Shown here: positions 1 through 5,266 of the stretch, piece after piece
Position numbering within the stretch: position 1 is the stretch's first letter
Layout of the letters: every line of letters begins with the position of its first letter
Source of the DNA: an uncultured Caryophanales bacterium
GTDB lineage: Bacteria > Bacillota_I > Bacilli_A > RFN20 > CAG-826
DNA length: 5,270 nucleotides
Assembly: GCA_946410525.1 (NCBI GenBank)
Contig: CAMKAQ010000081.1
Location: 1-5,270 of the forward strand
Direction: 5' to 3'
Notes under the pieces: generated by a model
What the model was told of the DNA's origin: nothing
What the model saw: the letters and a program-made list of their open reading frames with translations, nothing else
The model's database searches: none
Made by a program: the position numbers and the translations under genes

Positions 1-676
1 AAGCGTTATAAAAGTCAAAATACTCAATATTCTCACTAATCTTATTAAAACTGCCTAAAAGTTGATTAAAAGAAATAGTCAGCGCACGCTTATCACCATT
101 CTCCTTTTTGTTCGCTTTGAATGTGTTGACAATTATCTGCGACTCTGTGTTCATTGGGTTCGACTCATCAACCCATTCTGGTTTGGTTCCTAGCGGGTTT
201 TCTATATATTTTTCATTCCCGTAAAGTGCTTTTACTAATTCAAAATAGCCTTCTTCAAAATTTGAATCTTCTGACAAATCAATCCATCTTCTTTGTTTTA
301 GATATGTAGGAATACAAGAATCTACTTCTTCTCCTCTTTTTTCAAACAAAACAGGTATAAATTTGGTGTTTTCAACATTCGAATATACTTCACCGGAGAT
401 GATTTGAGTTTCCTTTCCAGCTCCACCTGTTCTTGAATCAGCTTTTTTCTTGTAATCAGGAGATAACAATATCAAAACATTAGTTATCGTTGGATCGTTT
501 ACGCATTTTTCCATAAAATTATTCATATCATTGCCAAGTTTCATGTGAAATTGATCAAGAACAACATCAACTCCATCGTCTCTAAGCCTCATCGCGAAAT
601 CGACAACTCTATCAATATATTTTTGATTGCTCCAACAATATGAAATAAACACTCTCGGTTTTTCTATCTTTGCCAT
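1..676 (-). CDS. SEFIR/TIR-domain protein, C-terminus cut by window edge
   Basis: An open frame of 225 codons runs from an ATG at 676 to the left edge without a stop, so the C-terminus is missing. The N-terminal ~135 residues match the bacterial SEFIR/TIR pattern: PRVFISYCWS (res 7-16, strand A), then LRDDGVDVVLDQFHMKLGND (31-50), then VLILLSPDY (67-75), GGAGKETQII (84-93), KFIPVLFE (105-112) and IDLSED (132-137). E89 sits where the catalytic glutamate of NAD-cleaving TIR domains falls, but this is my alignment by eye. Residues 148-168 (ALYGN...PLGTKPEW) resemble the linker that often follows such domains, and the rest is unassigned. The start is supported by AAGGAG at 683-688, 6 nt upstream. 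The gene is second in an operon, 24 bp after the 262-aa gene. Bacterial TIR/SEFIR proteins are often anti-phage effectors that consume NAD+ or make nucleotide signals, and that role is inferred here. The region is more AT-rich than the genes to its right. Confidence 0.88.
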   Translation of the reverse strand, partial: MAKIEKPRVFISYCWSNQKYIDRVVDFAMRLRDDGVDVVLDQFHMKLGNDMNNFMEKCVNDPTITNVLILLSPDYKKKADSRTGGAGKETQIISGEVYSNVENTKFIPVLFEKRGEEVDSCIPTYLKQRRWIDLSEDSNFEEGYFELVKALYGNEKYIENPLGTKPEWVDESNPMNTESQIIVNTFKANKKENGDKRALTISFNQLLGSFNKISENIEYFDFYNA

Positions 677-682
677 ACCTTT

Positions 683-688
683 CTCCTT
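683..688 (-). promoter_or_regulatory. Ribosome binding site of the SEFIR/TIR gene
   Basis: AAGGAG on the minus strand lies 6 nt before the ATG at 676. It fixes the start and argues that the protein is made separately from the upstream gene, whose TGA stop at 703-701 is in the same frame. Confidence 0.75.
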
Positions 689-700
689 TTTAACATAAAA

Positions 701-1489
701 TCATTTTTGTATTTTGGTTTCTTCCAAAACCTTAAGCATCATGTCGTGGTTATATTCAAAACCCTTTTCTTTTAAGCTTTTAATATCGTAGATAGCTGCT
801 TGCGGCATTTTTATCCGCCTTCCGTTAACAGTTAAAGATTTCCAACGACCCATCCAAACTACATATTCGGCTTTGACGTTCTTTATAATACTAAGGAATT
901 TGCTATCAATGAAACAATTGTGAGGATAATACTTTCCTAATGGCTCTTTTCTATTTAAATCTTCTTTGTCAATTACTTGGACATAGTTATTAGATTCATC
1001 GCAAACAAATAGAACGCAAGTTTTGCATTTTGGATAATTGCTCCTATATGAATCCACTTTATTAGAATGGTTTATCAACACTCTTTCAAAGTTTTTTGAA
1101 TAACCTATGAAGTTAAAATCTTCGTTATTAAAAGTATTCGGAACAAAATATAAGCTTGCGTTGTATTTATTTTTATAATCCTTTCTCATAAGTTTTCTCA
1201 TGTAGGTATTTTCCCTTTGAAACGCATTCGCTATTTTCTTTCCATTTTTTTCATTAACGCAATCGTCAATTCTCATAACATCCATCATAATTTTGTGCTT
1301 TTCGTTGTGAAAATCTGGAGGAAGACTATCTTTGGATGAAGAATCAATCCAAGATTTAGCGAATAAAAAGCTCTTTATAAGTCTTTCAATACGAAAACAA
1401 TGGAAAAAGTTCCCGAAATAAGCGATTTTTCCATGAGGGATTGACTTAAAATTCTTGATTACAAAACTTTCGTTATCCATTGTCTCCAT
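701..1489 (-). CDS. Conserved-looking protein of unknown function, operon partner of SEFIR/TIR protein
   Basis: This is a 262-aa protein, first gene of the operon that ends with the SEFIR/TIR gene. I cannot name a family with confidence. It has no signal peptide or membrane segment, so it is probably cytoplasmic. Blocks that look conserved are LPPDF...KIMMDVMRIDD (56-76), GYSKNFERVL (129-138), a buried-strand-like CKTCVLFVCDES (155-166), AEYVVWMG (207-214) and MPQAAIYDIKSL (228-239). The alternation of hydrophobic strands with acidic residues would suit an alpha/beta enzyme, possibly nuclease-like. However, no full PD-(D/E)XK signature is present (PDF is followed by DVMR, with no ExK spaced correctly), so no activity is claimed. 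The first ATG is preferred: AAAGGA (1505-1500) lies 10 nt upstream, whereas the second Met (M4) would have GGAG only 3 nt away. The stop is TGA. Operon position suggests a sensor, regulator or second effector, by inference only. Confidence 0.8.
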   Translation of the reverse strand: METMDNESFVIKNFKSIPHGKIAYFGNFFHCFRIERLIKSFLFAKSWIDSSSKDSLPPDFHNEKHKIMMDVMRIDDCVNEKNGKKIANAFQRENTYMRKLMRKDYKNKYNASLYFVPNTFNNEDFNFIGYSKNFERVLINHSNKVDSYRSNYPKCKTCVLFVCDESNNYVQVIDKEDLNRKEPLGKYYPHNCFIDSKFLSIIKNVKAEYVVWMGRWKSLTVNGRRIKMPQAAIYDIKSLKEKGFEYNHDMMLKVLEETKIQK

Positions 1490-1499
1490 AGGTTAGTTA

Positions 1500-1505
1500 T
1501 CCTTT
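1500..1505 (-). promoter_or_regulatory. Ribosome binding site of the 262-aa gene
   Basis: AAAGGA on the minus strand sits 10 nt before the ATG at 1489. The spacing is slightly long but acceptable, and it favours this start over the in-frame ATG nine bases further on. Confidence 0.5.
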
Positions 1506-1610
1506 GTGAAAAAATATAAACCATTAAGGCAATTGCTACAGCAATAAAAAAGCGATACTGGTTTTTTGTTATAACCTGTGTGGTCGGTGTAATCCATCTC
1601 TGCAGCCATT

Positions 1611-1638
1611 AAAAAAACGCTGATTGCATCAGCGTTTT
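1611..1638 (-). terminator. Rho-independent terminator after the tRNA-Ala-like gene
   Basis: On the minus strand, arms ACGCTGAT (1635-1628) and ATCAGCGT (1624-1617) close a 3-nt loop and run into seven T residues (1617-1611). A/T pairs extend the stem outward to 1638. It lies 10 nt past the CCA end of the tRNA-like gene. It separates that unit from the SEFIR/TIR operon, whose own promoter must lie within about 110 bp downstream (1500-1610). I could not place that promoter convincingly. Confidence 0.85.
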
Positions 1639-1647
1639 GTGGACAAT

Positions 1648-1720
1648 TGGTGGCCGAGGGGCTCGAGCCCTCGACCTCATGCTTGCAAAGCATGCGTTCT
1701 CTCAACTGAGCTAAAGCCCA
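1648..1720 (-). tRNA. Degenerate tRNA-Ala(UGC)-like gene, probable pseudogene
   Basis: The minus strand shows a D-arm, an anticodon arm with loop TTTGCAA (anticodon TGC) on a complete 5-bp stem, a T-arm and an encoded CCA (1650-1648). It is clearly a relative of the intact tRNA-Ala at 5191-5266. It is damaged in several places. Between the T-stem and the discriminator base only four bases (GGCC) remain instead of seven, so a 7-bp acceptor stem cannot form. The G3:U70 pair that alanyl-tRNA synthetase reads is lost. G19 is changed to A, D-stem position 24 is A opposite C11, and T54 is C. The 3' terminator is intact, so it may still be transcribed. It is most likely a decaying duplicate; a non-translational tRNA-like RNA is the less likely alternative. 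A scanner may still call it tRNA-Ala with a low score. Confidence 0.7.
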
Positions 1721-1761
1721 TTTGAGCCATCCGATTATTGAACCGATATCTGACCCCCCTA

Positions 1762-1791
1762 TTGACTTATATATAGCTAAAAAGATATATC
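1762..1791 (+). promoter_or_regulatory. Putative sigma-A type promoter of the S41 lipoprotein gene
   Basis: TTGACT (1762-1767) is followed after 18 bp by TATATC (1786-1791), about 20 bp before the start codon. The -35 match is good and the -10 only moderate. It leaves a very short leader with its ribosome binding site. Confidence 0.45.
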
Positions 1792-1795
1792 TTTT
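1780..1795. promoter_or_regulatory. Perfect 16-bp palindrome over the -10 region, possible operator
   Basis: AAAAGATATATCTTTT is identical to its reverse complement and covers the proposed -10 box. A dimeric repressor binding here would block the promoter. AT-rich palindromes can arise by chance, so the role is inferred. Confidence 0.35.
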
Positions 1796-1799
1796 CCTT

Positions 1800-1805
1800 A
1801 GAGGT
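1800..1805 (+). promoter_or_regulatory. Ribosome binding site of the S41 lipoprotein gene
   Basis: AGAGGT lies 7 nt before the ATG at 1813. It selects the start that yields a lipoprotein signal peptide. Confidence 0.6.
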
Positions 1806-1812
1806 AACCCAT

Positions 1813-3696
1813 ATGAAGAAAAGTTACGGAATATTGATGCTCTTGCCGCTCCTAATTGGAAGCTGCGTGAAAGAAAGAGCCTTCGAAGAAAAGACAATCA
1901 AGGCCAGATATGTTGATAGCAAATATGATACGACAGCCACTCTCCGTTATTATTCTGGAAGCGTGATCCCCTACATCTCACTAAAGGAATACCATTCTTT
2001 GCTATACCGCGGAAGGACCTTCAAAGAAGGAAGGGATTATCTCGATATCAAAACGGAAAAATCATGGAATGGGCAAATTGATTATGTCGTGACCGTCTAT
2101 GGAGGGCACGAAGCGAGATTCATCGTGGAAAATAACACCATGGTCTCAGATGACCTTTGGTCTTTTAAGAACACGAATCTCAATAACCCTGATTGCCCGA
2201 TATCCTATGATGGCCTCCCTTTTGCGAAGGTAAACGGGTTCACGGTCGACAAAAAAGCCAAACGATCCTCAATCAATTTCACTGATTACGGCCTTCGTTT
2301 CTATGGCGTGAAGGATGACATCTATCTTCCTTTGGCTTTTTGCAATGACCTCTTCTCCAATGAGAACATCCTTCAGGGCGCGTATAACACCAAAGACCTC
2401 TACTTCTTTAATTACACGGAGAATGAGTCCCTTGATTATTTTGGCAGAGATTATTACGAAGGGATGTATTCAAGCCTTCTTAACGAGAAAGAACGCCTAC
2501 AGTACGCAAGCTATTATTTCAAAGAGCTTTGCCTTGATTACGATCATTTCCTTGGAAGACCAGGAAGAAGCACTTTGGAAAAGTACTATGATCTTTCTAA
2601 GAGCCTCGATGAGGCTTTGGACGGACGTCCATTAGGAAGGAAGATCAAAGAATACATTTATTCAGGTGAACTCCCAAAGATTCTTGCTGGGGCAACCTTA
2701 TTAGGTTACCTACGTATGGACGGAGGACATTCCGTATACTCGCCTGTTGCTAACACTTTTTACCTTGATGGGGACATCTATACAGCCCCTTCGTGGCAAA
2801 GTAATGATGATGTCGCCACAAAAGCAACCACACTCATCTGGGAAGAATATGACAAAGGTTATCCTGAATTCACTCAGTATACACAAACGTACAACCATCG
2901 CCCTGAGGTATATGCAGCGAGGAACTCTAAGCTAGGAAAAAGCAAAGGACCTCTAAAAGGTACAGAGACATATACCAAAGATGGCGATACCGCCTATATC
3001 CATATCGATGGCTTCATGGGCGAGATTGAGCAAGCCGATGAATGGAAGAAATATTACGAAGGAAAAAGGGGCACCATTCCTTTCGGTGATGGCATTGGAG
3101 GCGCGGTAGGCGCGATATCCTATGGCGTTCAAGAAGCATCCAAAGACGATGAGATCGAACACGTTGTCATCGATTTGGCTGCCAACACGGGAGGAAGCAC
3201 CGATGAGATGCTTTTCATGATTGGTCTATTAACCGGAAGCAAGAACTTCTACACCTATAACAGGATGAATGACCAGTTTATCACCGCGACATATGATTTC
3301 GATTTCAATTTCGACAAAGTCTTCGATGAGAAAGACGATGAGATGATTCATCTCCTTGACGATAAAGACATCAGTGTCCTTACCACGAAGAACGGTTTCT
3401 CCTGCGGAGGCATCTCCCCTATCTACCTTCATGACGAAGGCTTATTCACGATTGGCGAAGAATGCGGAGGAGGATCTTGTTCCGTCTATTTGCAGTATGA
3501 CGCCTATGGAAACGAGAACAGAGCCTCTACCCCTTCTCAAACCGTAAACAAAAACGGCAAGAGTATTGATGAAGAGAGACTCAATGTCTGTGACCATCAT
3601 CTTACCTTCCCAACTGATGAAGGTGGCTCTATTGATTACACAGGGCTCTACGACACGTCTAGCCTTAGAACCATCATCGAAGAGCATTACGCCTAA
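1813..3696 (+). CDS. Lipoprotein with C-terminal S41 peptidase-like domain
   Basis: This 627-aa protein begins with a typical lipoprotein signal: two lysines, a hydrophobic stretch and lipobox IGSC, with C18 as the predicted lipidated residue. It should be anchored on the outer face of the cytoplasmic membrane. Residues ~20-385 are an unassigned, mainly polar extracellular region. From ~390 to the end is an S41 (C-terminal-processing/tricorn-type) peptidase fold: TAYIHIDGF (393-401), VVIDLAANTGGS (451-462, the usual DLRxNxGG element), and TTKNGFSCGG (524-533) with S530 as nucleophile, then IGEECGGGSC (547-556). The lysine that completes the Ser-Lys dyad in CtpA-type enzymes (about 25 residues after the serine) is absent here, and glycine and serine occupy that stretch. 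It may use tricorn-type chemistry or be inactive. No PDZ domain is seen. The gene appears to be transcribed alone from the promoter near 1762. Substrate unknown. Confidence 0.88.
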   Translation: MKKSYGILMLLPLLIGSCVKERAFEEKTIKARYVDSKYDTTATLRYYSGSVIPYISLKEYHSLLYRGRTFKEGRDYLDIKTEKSWNGQIDYVVTVYGGHEARFIVENNTMVSDDLWSFKNTNLNNPDCPISYDGLPFAKVNGFTVDKKAKRSSINFTDYGLRFYGVKDDIYLPLAFCNDLFSNENILQGAYNTKDLYFFNYTENESLDYFGRDYYEGMYSSLLNEKERLQYASYYFKELCLDYDHFLGRPGRSTLEKYYDLSKSLDEALDGRPLGRKIKEYIYSGELPKILAGATLLGYLRMDGGHSVYSPVANTFYLDGDIYTAPSWQSNDDVATKATTLIWEEYDKGYPEFTQYTQTYNHRPEVYAARNSKLGKSKGPLKGTETYTKDGDTAYIHIDGFMGEIEQADEWKKYYEGKRGTIPFGDGIGGAVGAISYGVQEASKDDEIEHVVIDLAANTGGSTDEMLFMIGLLTGSKNFYTYNRMNDQFITATYDFDFNFDKVFDEKDDEMIHLLDDKDISVLTTKNGFSCGGISPIYLHDEGLFTIGEECGGGSCSVYLQYDAYGNENRASTPSQTVNKNGKSIDEERLNVCDHHLTFPTDEGGSIDYTGLYDTSSLRTIIEEHYA

Positions 3697-3883
3697 AAGT
3701 ATCAAAAACTGACCTGAGAAATTCTTGCTCCGCTTCTTGAGTTTTAAACTGGATTTTCCCCTAACCACTGGTCTTTTCAAAACTCTCAGAATCGGGAATG
3801 GTAGATGACTATTCGGGACCAAAAATAAACACCCCTATCACACCAAACCAAGCCGATGATATCCTTAAGGAAGGAGAGCGGAA

Positions 3884-4258
3884 ATGATAAAGATACTAAT
3901 CTCAATCAATCCAGAACACGTCGCTAAAATCCTTTCTGGCGAAAAGAAATACGAATACCGCACAAAAGCCGCGAAAAAAGACGTTCATTCGCTTATTATC
4001 TATGAAACCACGCCAGTCAAACGCGTAGTGGCCGAGGCCGAAATACTAGAAGTTTTGATGTTGCCTCCTGAAGTTCTTTGGAAAGAGACAAAGGATAGTT
4101 CTGGAATCAGTAAGTCTTTCTTCGATGACTATTTCAAAGGAAGAAAAGTTGCCTACGCTTACCACCTTGGAAAAGTTAAGGCGTATGACACCCCGCTCAT
4201 GCTGAGTTCATACGGTGTCAAAACCGCACCTCAATCATTTATTTACATCAACGTATAG
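3884..4258 (+). CDS. ASCH/PUA-like domain protein
   Basis: This 124-aa protein is a single ASCH-type domain (PUA-like barrel) filling the whole length. The N-terminal strand ILISINPEHVAKIL is followed by GEKKYEYR (residues 19-26), matching the family's GxKxxExR motif. Further matches are SLIIYETTPVKRVVAEAEI (36-54), GISKSFFDDYF (94-104 region) and a closing APQSFIYI. The family is thought to bind RNA or modified nucleotides and a few members are nucleases or deaminases; its role here is not known. The ribosome binding site GGAG lies at 3873-3876, 7 nt before the ATG. It follows the S41 gene by 187 bp and no clear promoter or terminator is visible in that gap, so it may be independent or read through. 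It is convergent with the PBECR4-like gene, sharing one terminator. Confidence 0.82.
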   Translation: MIKILISINPEHVAKILSGEKKYEYRTKAAKKDVHSLIIYETTPVKRVVAEAEILEVLMLPPEVLWKETKDSSGISKSFFDDYFKGRKVAYAYHLGKVKAYDTPLMLSSYGVKTAPQSFIYINV

Positions 4259-4297
4259 GAAAAAAATTCATTGCTATAGCCCAGTTACAGAAAGAAA

Positions 4298-4323
4298 ACC
4301 CCCGCAAAACGGGGGTATTTTTT
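4298..4323. terminator. Bidirectional Rho-independent terminator between convergent genes
   Basis: Arms ACCCCCG (4298-4304) and CGGGGGT (4310-4316) close a 5-nt loop. T-rich tracts follow on both strands: TATTTTTT on plus, TTTTCTTT on minus. It ends the ASCH gene (stop at 4258) and the minus-strand gene whose stop is at 4360. Confidence 0.9.
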
Positions 4324-4359
4324 ATCAGATGACGGCCGAGTCCACTTCCAATTGAATAT

Positions 4360-4878
4360 TTAATCAGACTTTTTTGCGGTTCCTAAACAAACAAAGAACT
4401 CGAAGTCAGTAATCGCGTTTTCCTCTTTGATCTTGTCTTTGTTGAGCAAGGTGTTTGGCACAAGAACGGAAGCTCCGATAAAACCAATTGTGCATTGTCC
4501 ATCCGTGCTTGCAAGGCGGCAATGGACGGTGTTTGAAGAAAAATCGACTTCGATTTTGCTTACCCTTTGATAGAAACTGCCAATGTTTTGAAGATTTCGA
4601 ATCTTGCAACGCACCCTACCTTTCAAATCCGGTGAAGAATCACAATCAAAATCAGTCAAGGAAAGCGTTCCATCAAGGGCTTTTTGGTAGAAATCCATAG
4701 ATGATAGAACGGTGCCAACACCGGTTAGGTGAAGAAAGTTTCGAGGAAAGAAACGAAGGATATATTCTTCCCTATCTTTGAATGAAGGCGATTTCACACG
4801 TATCTCTTTATCTATGAGCTGAGAATAAGAAAGCGCGCCGGAGATAATACCAGCGAGAACGCGTTCTTTGAAACTCAT
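4360..4878 (-). CDS. PBECR4-like (BECR nuclease-fold family) protein
   Basis: This 172-aa protein reads from an ATG at 4878. The pattern YILRFFPRNFLHLTGVGT...DFYQKALDGTLSLTDF (residues ~38-77) resembles the PBECR4 family (phage barnase-EndoU-colicin E5/D-RelE-like nuclease 4). That match is from memory of the family's F-x-HL-x-G...FY...G core and was not tested. The C-terminal half has DLKGRVRCKIRNLQNIG, HCRLASTDGQCTIGF and a final FEFFVCLG. No signal peptide is present, so it should be cytoplasmic. The frame is open upstream to a TTG at 4968, but those 30 codons lie inside the structured leader and look non-coding, so I chose the ATG. No good Shine-Dalgarno precedes it, which is unusual in this window. 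Related domains are found in phage and mobile-element proteins and toxins; nuclease activity here is inferred. The leader RNA just upstream probably controls expression. Confidence 0.7.
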   Translation of the reverse strand: MSFKERVLAGIISGALSYSQLIDKEIRVKSPSFKDREEYILRFFPRNFLHLTGVGTVLSSMDFYQKALDGTLSLTDFDCDSSPDLKGRVRCKIRNLQNIGSFYQRVSKIEVDFSSNTVHCRLASTDGQCTIGFIGASVLVPNTLLNKDKIKEENAITDFEFFVCLGTAKKSD

Positions 4879-4896
4879 TAGAGCAACCGTGGGGAT

Positions 4897-4997
4897 AAAA
4901 AAACGGCGTTTTTTAGTGTCGCCGGCACTGCGCGGACAGGTTTTTAGTCTCTGGCCCGACTGATGCAAGGGTATTAACGTCCCTCTTGCTGGACACC
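4897..4997 (-). ncRNA. Structured leader RNA with built-in terminator, candidate riboswitch/attenuator
   Basis: The minus strand folds as nested helices. P1 is GTGTC (4996-4992) with GACAC (4920-4916). P2 is GCAAGAGGG (4989-4981) with CCCTTGC (4971-4965), with a GA bulge and a 9-nt loop holding GTTAAT. P3 is GTCGG (4960-4956) with CCGGC (4925-4921), stacking directly on P1. A rival hairpin, CGGCG (4924-4920) with CGCCG (4908-4904) followed by seven T (4903-4897), is an intrinsic terminator that reuses the P3/P1 3' strand. The two states exclude each other, as in a transcriptional riboswitch or protein-controlled attenuator. The PBECR4-like gene starts 19 nt after the T-run. The class is not recognised; the loop faintly recalls ribosomal L10 leaders, but no L10 gene follows. 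Confidence 0.5.
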
Positions 4998-5000
4998 ATT

Positions 5001-5029
5001 ATGATAATGTAAAACTTTTCACAAAACAA
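5001..5029 (-). promoter_or_regulatory. Putative promoter of the leader RNA and PBECR4-like gene
   Basis: TTGTTT (5029-5024) and TATCAT (5006-5001) are separated by 17 bp on the minus strand. This would start transcription at about 4994-4997, close to the 5' strand of leader helix P1. CATAAT (5003-4998) is an alternative -10. The match is moderate, but position between the tRNA terminator and the leader fits. Confidence 0.4.
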
Positions 5030-5060
5030 GTGACCTAAAAACGCCCATTAACCTGCACAA

Positions 5061-5096
5061 AAATAAAAAACGTTCCTAGCATTTTAGCAGGAACGT
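5061..5096 (-). terminator. Rho-independent terminator of the tRNA-Ala-tRNA-Met operon
   Basis: On the minus strand ACGTTCCT-GC (5096-5087) pairs with GC-T-AGGAACGT (5080-5070), with one bulged base and a 6-nt loop. It is followed by TTTTTTATTT. It lies 11 nt past the tRNA-Met CCA end. Confidence 0.88.
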
Positions 5097-5106
5097 ATTG
5101 GTCAGA

Positions 5107-5183
5107 TGGTGGCTGAGGGGGGACTCGAACCCTCGACATACCGGGTATGAGCCGGTTGCTCTAACCAACTGGGCTACTCAGCC
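5107..5183 (-). tRNA. tRNA-Met(CAU), elongator type
   Basis: This 77-nt tRNA has an encoded CCA. The acceptor GGCTGAG pairs perfectly with CTCAGCC, the discriminator is A, and the anticodon loop CTCATAC gives CAT at plus-strand 5147-5149. The T-loop TTCGAGT is normal. The G1-C72 pair and the absence of three G-C pairs next to the anticodon rule out initiator tRNA. Elongator Met is favoured, and the Ile2 (lysidine-modified CAU) alternative is less likely. The D-stem has one C12-A23 mismatch. It is second in a two-tRNA operon, 7 bp after tRNA-Ala. Confidence 0.92.
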
Positions 5184-5190
5184 ATCTTTA

Positions 5191-5266
5191 TGGTGGAACT
5201 TAAGGGGCTCGAACCCTCGACCTCATGCTTGCAAAGCACGCGCTCTCCCAGCTGAGCTAAAGTCCC
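5191..5266 (-). tRNA. tRNA-Ala(UGC)
   Basis: This complete 76-nt tRNA with CCA has acceptor GGGACTT pairing with AAGTTCC, including the G3:U70 wobble that marks alanine tRNAs. The anticodon loop TTTGCAA gives TGC, G18G19 is present, and the T-loop is TTCGAGC. It leads the tRNA operon with tRNA-Met. More tRNAs or the promoter may lie beyond the right edge. Confidence 0.95.

Noticed and set aside
1532..1545. Short inverted repeat ATTGCTACAGCAAT upstream of the TIR operon
   Set aside because: The arms are only 5-6 bp and no convincing -35/-10 pair places it in a promoter. It may be an operator, but chance is as likely.
1459..1608. 49-codon minus-strand frame with a hydrophobic, membrane-helix-like stretch (IAVAIALMVYIF)
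   Set aside because: It has no ATG/GTG/TTG before the helix and no ribosome binding site, and it overlaps the start of the 262-aa gene. It could be a remnant of a small membrane protein, but the evidence is too thin to annotate.
1493..1897. 134-codon minus-strand open frame spanning the tRNA-like gene and the S41 start
   Set aside because: It reads through the tRNA-like gene, its terminator and the lipoprotein signal region, and has no coding character or ribosome binding site at a sensible start. The 38-codon ATG version (1609 to 1493) begins inside the terminator tail and looks non-coding.
3442..3822. 126-codon minus-strand frame over the S41 gene end and the following gap
   Set aside because: It is antisense to the well-supported S41 domain, with no ribosome binding site or recognisable protein features.
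3697..3883. 187-bp gap between the S41 and ASCH genes
   Set aside because: I looked for a terminator and promoter and found only weak hairpins and poor hexamers, and nothing that can be annotated.
4897..4997. Ribosomal protein L10 leader, T-box, SAM, TPP, c-di-GMP or glycine riboswitch
   Set aside because: The GTTAAT loop faintly recalls L10 leaders but no L10 gene follows. The T-box TGGNACCGCG and the conserved cores of the named riboswitches are absent.
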